DNA of 64,000 nt from positions 1-64,000 of the forward strand of contig JASANC010001516.1 of NCBI GenBank assembly GCA_030248135.1. The letters run 5' to 3'. Of this stretch, positions 31,201-42,100 are shown in pieces. Under the pieces are notes generated by a model. The model had not been told where the DNA came from, ran no database searches, and worked only from the letters and a program-made list of their open reading frames with translations. The first letter of the stretch is position 1. Each line of letters opens with the position of its first letter. Origin of the DNA: Theristus sp. LFF4_11. Lineage: Eukaryota; Nematoda; Chromadorea; Monhysterida; Xyalidae. The translations under genes and the position numbers were made by a program.

Positions 31201-31389
31201 GTCGATGCCACGCATCTGCTCAGTGGCGTGCTCGTTGACGAACTCGTCAATTGGTGGAAACGTTTGTGCCAACGGATAGTCACGTTTGGATGATGGATAG
31301 GTGAACAGACGCCAGAAGAGGTGTCGTTTTTGCGTGAAACAACACACTGCTGGAGTGTTGCCATGACGCAAACGCATGCTGGACGGTGC
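28281..31389 (-). CDS. MAIP1: MAIP1-like protein, tandem copy 2 (5' end open)
   Basis: Exons are 31138-31389, 30817-30894, 29979-30133, 29143-29428 and 28281-28532, totalling 1023 nt in frame. Paired blocks with copy 1 are FWRLFTYP/FWRYFLYP, RPDSWMAEHRLRVSYESLQQ/RPDSWAGQVRLRAQYYKLQQ, AAYFWP/SPYFWP, AGALVAFERVASLVA/RGALLAFELVTRLIA, and LPRFVFVNFVF (identical). The first block is split by an intron that copy 1 lacks, between 31138 and 30894. The first exon listed begins at an acceptor (TTTTCAG|GCACCG), so a leader exon or an ATG at 31455 is still needed; I did not resolve which. Identity is moderate, so the duplication is old. Introns carry a SINE (28560-28903) and a Tc1-type MITE (29456-29619). 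Its function is presumably mitochondrial, as for copy 1. Confidence 0.72.
28560..28903 (-). mobile_element. tRNA-derived SINE in the last intron of MAIP1-like copy 2
   Basis: Read on -, a tRNA-like head starts at 28903, with an A-box-like TGGCTGAGTGG (28882-28892 region) and a B-box GGGTTCGAATCCG (28836-28848). A ~250-bp body follows, ending in an (AAC)n tail at 28560-28572. An exact 10-bp duplication TCAGTGTCAT (28550-28559 and 28904-28913) flanks it. The tRNA stems have mismatches, so this is not a functional tRNA gene. Confidence 0.85.
29456..29619. mobile_element. Tc1/mariner-type MITE, 164 bp
   Basis: Terminal inverted repeats of ~40 bp contain GGCAATCAGCTGATTGGTTGG. TA dinucleotides flank it (29454-29455 and 29620-29621), and the ends read CAGT...ACTG. 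It lies in the intron between exons 29979-30133 and 29143-29428 of MAIP1-like copy 2. Confidence 0.82.
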
Positions 31390-31689
31390 CTGAAAATCGG
31401 ACACCGCAGAGTTTTCTGGTAGGTTTGAATTCTGAATTACTTTCGTTTGTACCATATTGATTACGTCAGTTCATCAAATACAGGATATCTGTTGGATTCC
31501 GTTTCAACCGATGTTATCCGAACGTATGACAACTTTTATTGAAATTTTTGGCACGACAAAACAGGGAATGTTCGTCGGTAAACACGTTCAGACCATAAAC
31601 ATGAAGACACAGACACCCGATTGCGCATTGCGCAGGTGACCGGGAAACGAATAATAATAAAACCGATATTCGACTGTCTCCTAGATTCG

Positions 31690-32060
31690 TCGTATTTTAT
31701 TCAACAATAACACAAGTAAACAAGAAACACATGATCGAAGACCACCCAACCGGAGTGGGCGTACCGCACAAAGACCGTGCAGAAGAGGCCGGGTGTGCGT
31801 GACGTGATCTGTTCGTGGGGCCCACCACGGTTGGCATTCATTCAGGGTGGCTGAAGCGGCAGCGCAAGCAGCAGAACTCACAGATCGGCCATTCGTCGCG
31901 TGCGGGCACCCACCCGACCGCCACTGAAAGACCACCAATCTCAAGGCCACAGGACCACCAGTAGTGGCCAAGTCGGCATGTGTGGCGTTGTGGGCGCTGT
32001 GCCGTGCGCGCACTGGGTGGCCAACACGCACACACCATCATGCATACATAATGTGCATTC
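31690..32060 (-). other. unrecognised cysteine/tryptophan-rich open frame with poly-A signal
   Basis: On -, a frame ending with a stop at 31838 encodes CRLGHYWWSCGLEIGG...DEWPICEFCCLRCRFSHPE. Downstream, AATAAA occurs near 31700. The Cys/Trp pattern and the poly-A signal suggest a last exon. I do not recognise the family and cannot identify the upstream exons. It could also be chance open sequence. Confidence 0.3.
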
Positions 32061-32222
32061 ACAGAACATTATTGCAATCTGTTTGAGACGCACCACACAC
32101 GCCGAGAGAACAACTCAATTTTTGCATGTTCACATCATCGTTCGGTGCAGACGAGTGGAAAGACCTTGAGCACAAATAGGCCTGTGTGCTCTGCAATCGT
32201 TGTTTCATGTTGTTTCACTTTT

Positions 32223-32568
32223 GAATGTGCGTTCAGCAAAGATGATGTCCAATAAGCGTGTCGAGATCCCTGAGCAGTATCGAGCCAAATTCAGTTCCCT
32301 TCAACGCTTACTGAATGGCACCGAACTGCAGCTTTGTGACAAAACCAGGGTAAAGCGAACGTGCCTGCTTTTCAACCTTTCACGCGTTACATTGTAAATT
32401 CAATAATAAACATAAATAAACTGCACGTTATTCTGCCACACAGGTTGCTGAACCAGCTGTGTGGTAACTCTGCATTACGCAAGGACAAGCATTTTGAAAG
32501 CAACCAACTGCAAAGTTTATTGGCTGCATTTGAACTTGACATTTTGATTTGTGATCGGAAAACCTAAT
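32223..32568 (+). CDS. possible two-exon small gene of unknown function
   Basis: An ATG at 32223 starts MSNKRVEIPEQYRAKFSSLQ, which continues to a donor AGG|GTAAAG at ~32351. A second open segment (LCGNSALRKDKHFESNQLQ...) follows an acceptor near 32457 and ends with TAA at 32566-32568. The two segments join in frame using the acceptor AACCAG|CTG. Composition is helical and polar. No family is recognised. It would be divergent from the MAIP1-like pair and converge on ANAPC4. Confidence 0.35.
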
Positions 32569-33141
32569 GGCGGCGAACCAAAATGGCGAGCAAAAATGAC
32601 CGCATTATTCGGATTTCCAGTGCGCCCGTTCTTTCAGTGTGGTCGCAATAAATTTAGGCAGCGCGTCTGCATTGGGAACACAATAAGAACAACATATGAC
32701 CATCAACACCAAAACCAGAAAGGTTGCTGGTCGAAAAATTGAGATGAAATTGAGAAAGTGAAATTCGATTGCGAAAAAGCTTCAGTCTTTTTGCAGGTAA
32801 CTCGGAAAGAACCGATTCAGTTGTTTTTTTAATCAAAAACAGCCCTGCACACCAGAACTGTCGACTTTTATTCAACACTAAAAAACGGTAAGCACCAACA
32901 CCAACAACAAAACACGTTTAGCAACTGAACCACGATTCTGAGATCACTGCATTGGCAAAAAAAGTTCACCGTTCCGCATTATACGCAACAGACTGAAACC
33001 ACAAAAATCGCAAACAAACAGCTTCTGTGAACAGAGAACTCTATAAGGGATTTCTTGAAGCAGTATTTAGTGACGCGCAGCTGTGTTACAACCTAGCCTA
33101 GCGGTTACCAAGTAACGCTTCATGAATGCCGCTTATCACTG
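32569..33141. other. intergenic, 3' of ANAPC4
   Basis: No exon is seen. A fragment at ~33060-33125 (GAAGCAGTATTTAGTGACGCG) is a partial copy of the hairpin repeat at 36888-36978. Confidence 0.5.
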
Positions 33142-36100
33142 TTATTGACAGCGGGGCACATTGAGCAGTCGCAGTTTCGTGGCGCAGTTTGAGACGAGCG
33201 AGCAGACCGCCCGACTGGCACAAACGGACAACGCCGCGTAGCTGCCCACTGACGTCTTCAACTCGCCCGCGTACGTGTCCTGCAGCGATGGAAAAGAAGT
33301 GACGTGGCACGATTTTCCTCGTTTTCGACTGCGCCGTTTTGTTGGTGCGCTTTGGATTTATTGAAAGCACGGTGTACACACATGGTTAAAACTCGAATAT
33401 CCTGTCAAACGTTGGTGATAGATTAGTCGATACACAACCAAGATTCAAAAACCTGTATAACCAATCATTGCACTGGAGCAGCAATGTGAACCCACAAAAC
33501 CACTGAGATTTTGCAAATTTTTATGACGGAAAAGAACGTAGAGAAGAGCAAGAGCGGAGAGGCTGTCGCTAGTAGAACTGTGATTCCACGAACATTGCAC
33601 AAATCCACGGCCGCCTCACGCGTCTCGAGGGGCACTTTCACGAGCAGCTGCCTGTCGCCGTGCGCGGCTGTCACCAGCAGCAGCAACATGTCGTCACCGT
33701 ACAACTGTGCGTCTGTCACGTTGTATTCAGCGTCTGCTCGCTCGGCCGTGTAGCGCAGTGCAATCGAGTGTGTCGCGGTCGTGCCAGCATGCCAGTCGAG
33801 CACCGTCACCGTTGTTGGCTGCGTGCTCAGCTGCTGCATCCGACGTGGCACGGTGCACACACGCAGCACACGGCGCGACTCGATGAACTCGTAGAGCTGC
33901 TCGTTGGAAACGTTGCTGCATTCTGCAAATCGTAAACGTACAGAGACTGTCAATCTGCTGTCATCAAAAAAAATGCTGCCCATCTCACTGCGACAGAAAT
34001 CATCATGGAACAATAAAACGCAACGATTTTGCAGCGCAATTCTGAATGGCCGTTTGTAGTTGACGTTTTCAATTGCTGCAGTAGCTGCAGAGGAAATGAC
34101 AAGATCGAGACGACGCAACGCCGAACGCCAGTGCACGTGGCGTGTTGCACTACACGGCCGACCAGCTGCGCAGTGAACAGCGTGCATTCATTTATTTACC
34201 GTGCACGAGCGCGGGCGCGTCGTCGGAGACTGAGAGATCAGCGCGCACAGCGTGCATCGCGTGCTGCAGCGCCGCCTCGAGCGCGTTCACCTCAGTCACC
34301 AACGAGGCGTCACGATTCAGCGTGAATGCCAGCGCCCGTCCATCGTCCAACTCCGTGCGCACGCTGCGTTCCACGTCCGCCCACCAGTGGCGCGCGACGC
34401 TCGTCTCGGCCGCCGATAGCGGTTCGTCCTGGAAGCGATTTGGAAAGAAAATTTAACCGAGCAGTAGTGTTTGTCTTGTTGAAGATACCTGTTCAGAGTT
34501 TAGAGCACGCGCGACTGAGTTATATACGCTGATGTGAATAGACGCAAATCAATCAGCTGCAGGCTTGCCGCAGAAATTTATTTCATTCAAAAATCGTCGT
34601 TGACAGACAATAAAAAAATCGTTGGATGCTGTTCCATAGTCAGTACTCCGCTGCTTGAGCGAACACACGTATCCTGGGCTAGTCAAATGACTGGTAGCAA
34701 TTAACTCTCAAGTTGTCCGTCACAATCAGTCACTTAAATTTTTTTTTTTATTGAAGCACGCTCCCCACCGATTCCGGAAACCCGAAGGTACCAAACTCTG
34801 GTGGGATTGGGGAATGGACGGCTTAATTACTTGCCCGTAAATACTGGCCGACTTTCTCCAGCTGAAACAGCGGCTTGCCGTCTGGTTGTCTGTCGGTCCA
34901 GGGTGTCGCGAACGTGTCCTTTATGAACGTCACCAACTCATTGACGGCCTCGAACTGTCCACCCCGGCTGGCAGCATCGTTCAGTGGGTTGGCAAGGTCG
35001 CTGGCACTAAGCGACGCCGCTGCTGTGTCGTGGCCGCCTGCAGAATGATGCACCACAGACATTAGTCATTTGCGTCAGCAGCATTCAAGCAAATCGAATT
35101 CAATGCGAATCAGCAAACCACATTCTCTGCCTCACTGTGACTGCCGACTAATCAAGCCGACAAAAGGGCGACTCAGCAATTCGTTTTTTTGTGCGTACGC
35201 ACAGACACGACGTTAAAAAACGGTCACGCGATTTAGAAATCGTGTCGCGCGCGCTATCTTAATGCATCACGGACGCGATTACGTTTACGTGCGGGATTTA
35301 GAACGACGTCTGTGCGTACGGACAAAAAAACGCGAAATGGTGTTTTCGCCTAAAGCGGGTGTAGACCACGGTTGTAGACGAAACAAAACGTCAACCGAAG
35401 CACACAACGTACTGGACAGTTGTCTGGTCATGTTGTGCAGCCAATTGAAGAACACCCGGATTTGACGGCCGTTTCTGTTGATGACCATGCACAATTCGGC
35501 GGCTTTCAGCGCAGCGCTGCCAGCGGACTCGAGCAACGCGTCGCAGGCTGCTTCGGTGCTGTCGCTGGTGTGCGAACGCTGCAGAGCAGGCAGTTTGAAA
35601 TTATTGTCGTGGAAAAAACACACACAAATTGGGAGAACACATCCGTTCCGCAACGGAATAGACAGCAGTAGTGTACCGTATGCCACACTGCCTCATGGAT
35701 TACAGTTTGGACTGTGGATTACAGGACTGCAAGACAAAAATACATCAAATGTCACAAATAACAATGATTTTTAAATTTTATTTAAAAATTGAAGTTTGAA
35801 AAGCAACGTGAACCAGTGAGTTTATTCATTACTATGACCTATTTTTTTAAACGTGCCCCACTGAAATGACGTCATGTGCCGCGCAACATGCGCCTGCCGT
35901 TCACAGCAAACCAGACTATCCGTTTAGCCGATTTCTTCCCGTAAACAAATGGTGGATGTCGAATCAGTCACACCAAACTGACACTTTAGTGCCTGTACTT
36001 TAACAAACGGGCGTTTTTAAACCAAATGACGTTATTTTAGTCTGGACACGTTTAAATAAATCCCCAATACTCTAATGGGCTTCTAGTTCTGGTTGGTCTG

Positions 36101-39100
36101 TTGGTCGAACGTCGGAAAAAGTGCCGTGTTCTAGTTTTAGTCATAGTTTTGGCTTATTGACACTGATTGGTCTCCAAAAAAACAGCAACGTGGACGGAGA
36201 TCACGTTCGCAACTTATTCAAAAACTGTAAAATAATTATGCGCCAAACGTAACCACTTATACCGATGCGACGCAACGTCACAATGTCGCAAAAGCCAAAG
36301 CACCGCAGCCGCACGCACGCACCGGCAAGCATTCGCGCAGCAGGTTCGCGTGATGCACGACGGCGGCGAGCGCACTGCTGAGGTGGTGTGCCGCGAGCCG
36401 CTGCAGCCGCGCGAACATTCGATTGACGCGTGCGATGATTTCGGCCAGTCCCTTCGTCGTCAACTGACACAACAGGAACTGCTCCATCTCAGCGGACACG
36501 GTGCCCAGCACCAACAACACGATCAGCTCATCGGCTACCTGTAAGAGCGCGAGTGTAACGATGAGTTGCGGCACAGTTTCACGGTCCGCTCACAAAAACG
36601 CGTGCGATGATTTGCACAGAATTTCTTGCTCACGCGGCAAAGCCGATTTCACGGCCAGCGCACACTCACGGTCTGCGGGCGCCGCAGCGAGTCGTTCGAG
36701 AGCAACGCGTTCTGCTTCGCGAACGCCGCCAACTTGACGTCGATCTCGAGCAGCACGTCCTCCCAGACGTTGCACATCGCGTGCACCACCGCGCGCACGT
36801 ACTCGATCGTGTATGACAGCAGCACCGCGCGCGCGCCCACGGCATGCACACGCTACAACAGCGCACATGGAAACTCGCCGCCACATAAGCAGTATTCATG
36901 AAGCAGTATTTCGTGACCGCGTAGCAAACGCATTTTAACACACAGCTACGCGTCACGAAATACTGCTGCATGAATGCGCCTGTAACTAGGGTTGGCATGG
37001 GAAAAATACCGTTTTCGTATTTTTCCGTTTTTTTGTATTTTTCCAGTTTTTTTCAATTTTGGGCTGTTAGTTTTTATCATTTTTTCACTCGTTTCGCAAC
37101 TTCACTCGTGTCTTGTGCTCTAGGTTTTTTTCTCAAAAAGTCGGTTCTGCAATTAGCAGAAATTTGGTAAAAAATTTCTGCAAATGAAATTTGGTTTCTG
37201 CAAATTTCAAAAACATGGCGAAAATGGTTTTTGTGCTTGTTTAATGTCATTTTTTTCGTTCTGAGCATCATTTCTTAACGAGGCTCAAAGTTGCAATTGC
37301 CAATTGCATCGTTTTACCGCAGAATTTTTCAAAGATTCAGAAAAAAAACACCAAAACCAAACCAGATTGCCAAACCAAACAAATCACCAATCATTCGTTT
37401 CAAATCACCAATTATTCAACCTAACAACAACACAATCAATATCAAATGAGAACCCTCATTGCTCAAATTTCGCAATCAAAGAATGGCTTCGGTCGGTTCG
37501 ACGTTCTCAGAGGTGCAAAGGTGTCGGTTTGATTTTGTATCGCTTCCTTGTTTTCATTCCCAGATACTGCATGCTTACCTGCAATTATACTTGGACCAGG
37601 GAATTGAATTCGTTCGCATTTGAATCGTTTCCATTCGTCAGCGATACTGCCCTTGCCCGGGAAAATTGATGAATAAAACTGGTGCAGATACAGCAGATCG
37701 GCATTTCCGTACGCCAGCAGCTGTTCAGATCCATCCATCTCAGACGGTAGAATATTTTGGCAGCCTTGAGAACACTGTGCGCGTCTTCGAATAGGTTGCT
37801 GAGATTCTCGACCTGCTCGACGACAAACTTGCGCACCGTACCTCCGCCAATGTCTTATTTTTGCATCTTAAGCGCCATTCATGGAGGTTGAAGCGCGCTG
37901 AAGCGCGCTGACGCGCTTCACTTTGCTACACATTCACGAATAAAAAAACAGCGCGCTTCAGCGTGCGTCAGCGCGCTTCAGTTTTGGAGCACATGCGCAT
38001 TCACGGCCGCGCGCGCTGAAGCGCGCTGACCAGCTTCATCGTGAATGAAGAAATGAAGCTGCGTCAGCCGCTGCGGCTTTTTAGGTTTTTTGCCCATTCA
38101 CGAACGCGCGCGCTGAAGCGCGCTGACGCGCGCTGAAGTGCGCTATCATGAATGATGAAATGAAGCTGCGTCAGCCGCTGCGGCATTTGATGTCCGGACA
38201 GCAAATTTGTGTGTGCCAAATCGCTGATTGTTGCTGTCAGTGACAATCTTTCACAAATGTTGCAAGACTTTTTTGTTAAATCATTTAGTACTTTTCTGAC
38301 AGGTTCTGAACAGTATTGTATAGCGTAATTAGTCTAAAAATAAGTGTGACAGTGAGAATACGAATATACTCAACAAAGCAGAAAAGTAGTGCAAGAAATT
38401 TATGTGAAATTTATGTGAACTGTACCCGTGCGACGGTGTGGGGTACTGATTTGCGCAGCCCTTAAAACCGGTGTGCAGCCCGCAAGAACAAGCTTTGCTA
38501 GCTTTGCTTCATTACACCGGCTGCCTTGCAAACTGCAAAAAGAGCCAAATTCATTCAGAATGCTTTTTTGTACTGTTTTTATGGTTTCACACCAAAAGTT
38601 TTCTGATCTTAGGCGCATATTTATTGAAAAATTGTGAAATGGACTTTCGAAGTGAAGAAAAACTTTGAAAGCTACACCGCAAAATACAGTTTTTTATGAA
38701 CAATTTTGTACGATTTCTGCATTTTGACTGAACATTCTAGGATGCAAACGTTGCTTGCAAATGGTGCATAGTCCTCAAAATGGTGCACAGCCCTCAAAGT
38801 GGTGCACAGCCCTCAAAGTGGTGCACAGCCCTCAAAGTGGTGCACAGCCCTCAAAGTGGTGCACAGCCCTCAAAGTGGTGCACAGCCCTCAAAGTGGTGC
38901 ACAGCCCTCAAAGTGGTGCACAGCCCTCAAAGTGGTGCACAGCCCTCAAAGTGGTGCACAGCCCTCAAAGTGGTGCACAGCCCTCAAACCCGTGTCGAAA
39001 CAGTGCCGCCGCATAAATTTCTTGCGGCCTGCACACCGGTTTTGAGGGCTGCGCACATCGGTACCCCACACCGTGATGTGAAGTAATTGTTTTCTTCAAC

Positions 39101-42100
39101 TGCGGTTTGGCGTGAAACCTTTTTCCTTTTTTAGCGTTGCCACGGTGTAGAGCATTGCAAAAAAGTTTCATCAACGGCAGCACATGATTAGTGAATGTTG
39201 CACAAATCAAAAGATCAAAACATTCACTGAAACGGCAAAAACAACTAATCGAAGCGGTATATAGTGTGTACTAAACAGCACGTACGGAGACAACACAGAC
39301 AACAGCACAAAACGATAAAACTGAACAACATTTAATTAATGAATGAATTGAATGAATGAATGAACACCTAGAGAGCTTCCCGCCTGTCAACTACTATAGT
39401 GCAGTGGTAACATGTTGTGCCTGTCAGCACAGAGGCAAAAGTTCGAAACCCGTCTTAGCCCAGTTGTTTTTATCGTTTTTATCTGTTGGTTTCTTTCACA
39501 AACGCAGCACAATAAAACTTACTGTATTCCTCAATTAATTTAATTTTACCACAATTAAATTCATTCTCTTTTTGGTCTGCATCTATCACAATTGAAAGCG
39601 CAGAAATTATGCAAATACGTTTCATTTTTCAGACAAGACGCTGCGGCATTTGGGGTCCGGACATCAAAAGCCGCAGCGGCTGACGCAGCTTCATTTCTTC
39701 ATTCATGATGAAGCTGGTCAGCGCGCTTCAGCGCGCTTCAGCGCGCGCGTTCGTGAATGGACAAAAAACCTAAAAAGCCGCAGCGGCTGACGCAGCTTCA
39801 CTTCAGGCCTCTTCATCATGCTGGAAGGCGCGCGTCAGCGCGCTTCAGCGCGCGCGTGCGTGAATGGATAAATTCCCAAAATAAAGCAGGGCTTCACTCA
39901 CGTCGCTTCATATTCATGATGAAGTGGTCAGCGCGGTAGCGCGCTTCAGGCGCGCTTGATGATGGGCCTTTATGTTGTGTGGATGATGGATACTTCATTC
40001 TAACCAAACAGAAACCCTAACAGCAAACATAATTCGATTGATTATTCTGTTTATTCGAATTTGAATACTCCGTTTTATTTACGAAGGCAAAGCAAAACGC
40101 CAATCAGCGCACAGAACCGCCGAAACTGTGTTTTTGACAAAAAAATTTTGAAATTTTTTTATTGATGTGAAACATTAGTAAGGCAAGCACAATATATTGA
40201 GAACCAAAGTTTGTATATCTTTTTGCAATTTGCAGAAATTCTAAAAAATTTTGCAAAGGTAAATTTCAAAAAACCGACGTTTTTCTGCAAAAAAACCCAG
40301 TGTGTAGTTGTGAAAAATTGAAATGTTTTGAAAGACTGTTAAGCGAGGTGCAAGAATCGGTGGAGGGAGTGGGTGATAATTAATTATAAATTTCCTATTA
40401 CTAATTTTTTTCTTTGATTTTAGTTGAATCCAGGTTTTAATTGATTATTGCAGCAAATTGTGTTCCTCTATTGTGACCAAAGACTGTCCGGTGAAAATGC
40501 TGTGGTTTTTTCTTGTGTAATTGGTGGAATATAAACGATTGAGCAAAAGACAATGTTCGATTTATTGCTGACCTTTTGTGTTTTTAAGCCCAAACAAAAT
40601 TTATTTTATTTGTTGGTGCACGATATTTTGAACAAAGCATTATGAAAGCTGTTTTCACAAATCGTGGTTCAAGTTTACAGTCGGCTGCGAAAAATATGTG
40701 GGTTTTTACAACTTTTTTGGCTTTCGTTTTTTTTCGGTAAAATTACCGTAATTTTACCGGCAAAAAATGCGGGTTTTTTACCACGATTTGAAAAAAACTG
40801 TATTTTGCCAACCCTACCTGCAATGTTGACGAGACCTGCATTGGCGGGCCTTGTGAAACGTGGCTGCCTGGTCAGCGTCGACGTCGCAATGGAATGCGCG
40901 TACCTGAGTCAGCTGCGCGCCACTGTTGAATGCGGCGACTTTCGCGAGTCGCACCTGCATGGTGCCCGTCTCAGTGGCGAGCTGCACTGCGAGCGCTCGG
41001 GCGTCACTCGACAGAAGACAACTGCGCACGCCGCCGCACTGCCATGCTGACACGTCCAGCTGCACAACACTGCTTTTTTCGCACAGTGTTCGCTCACAAC
41101 TGTATTCGCCAAACACTATAAATCTGTTCTCAAATCCATAAACTGAAACCGTGGAAACATCGCTTTTCTTCTTACGCCCAGTGGCTTTCGGCTGCTGCAG
41201 TGAACGGGCGTCCGTCCCAGCGAGCACTCGTGTTCCGAGTTTTTGGGCAATGGAACAGACCACTATTGCTTGGCGACTTGAGGTCGAAACGCCACTTGTT
41301 TGTTTGCTTTTTATTTGGTTAGATTCTGAAGATGACCAAAAGTGTCGCCTGGCTGACGCCAAACCGGCGCGGCTGCTTTCCGCGGTAGTCCGCACAACAC
41401 AAGGCTATAGACTCCGCCCATCGACCGCGAACGCTCGCTCGACCGCGCCGTTGCACTGCTGCAGTCGAACGTGTATAATCGAATCGAACATCAAACGGAT
41501 GCGCGGTGTGCGCGCGCAACCTGTACAACAGCGAACACGCCATCAAGCAACAGCACAACGCTCTTGCGCTCGTAGACGACGGCGAGCATTGCTGGCGCCT
41601 GTGCGCCGTGCGTGTCTGCCCTGCGGCGTATCAACTGCAAGCACCACTCGTTTGCGGAGATGCACGCTCGCTGTTGCTGCTGTTGTTGCTGTGTGCTGCC
41701 ACTGTTTTTCACTGATGCTGAGCCGGCCGATTGCTCGCTCGAATCCGGCATCGGTGGCAGTTCGCCGAACGACTTCGAGAACTGGAAAACATTCGCGACA
41801 CTTTGCGGTAACCAAAGAATGAAGAATTGTTCAACGTTAAAATAAGCTAATAAAAAACAAATACATTCAGCGTGCTACATTAATGGGCCTTTACCAATGA
41901 CTGCAGCCCGGTTTCGAACAAGCACCAAAACATCCATTCACACAAAAATCGAATTCTCGAATACCAACTCGAAATTGAGTTTTACGTTCAGTTAGTGTCC
42001 ACAAAAGGTTTGGTTTTTTGGTTCATCTGCCGTTCGAAACAGAGAACGGATGAACCTAAAACATTTGGCGCCCAAACAGCGCGTTTCACTTCAACCATCA

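Larger units (their letters stand above)
36987..40816 (-). mobile_element. hAT-like element (3.83 kb) filling ANAPC4 intron 4
   Basis: Ends are TAGGGTTGGCA and TTGCCAACCCTA, standard hAT-type termini. Flanking octamers CCTGTAAC (36979-36986) and CCTGCAAT (40817-40824) match at 6 of 8 positions, as expected for an old 8-bp duplication. The element holds a possible transposase remnant (37463-37850) and, further in, an inverted GCGC-rich repeat pair that itself encloses another element (38433-39074). Confidence 0.78.

Noticed and set aside
34029..34532. + strand ORFs opposite ANAPC4
   Set aside because: They are antisense to ANAPC4 exons 9-10 and have no recognisable content.
38761..38989. Regular short repeats resembling a CRISPR array
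   Set aside because: The repeats are directly contiguous with no spacers, lie in a eukaryotic intron, and have no cas genes nearby.
38755..39045. ORFs of repeating VHSPQSGAQPSKWCTALK
   Set aside because: This is the translation of a 19-bp tandem array in three frames inside a TIR element, not a protein.
39395..39465. Functional tRNA gene
   Set aside because: A- and B-box-like motifs exist, but acceptor and T stems do not pair. It is kept only as a low-confidence tRNA-like sequence.
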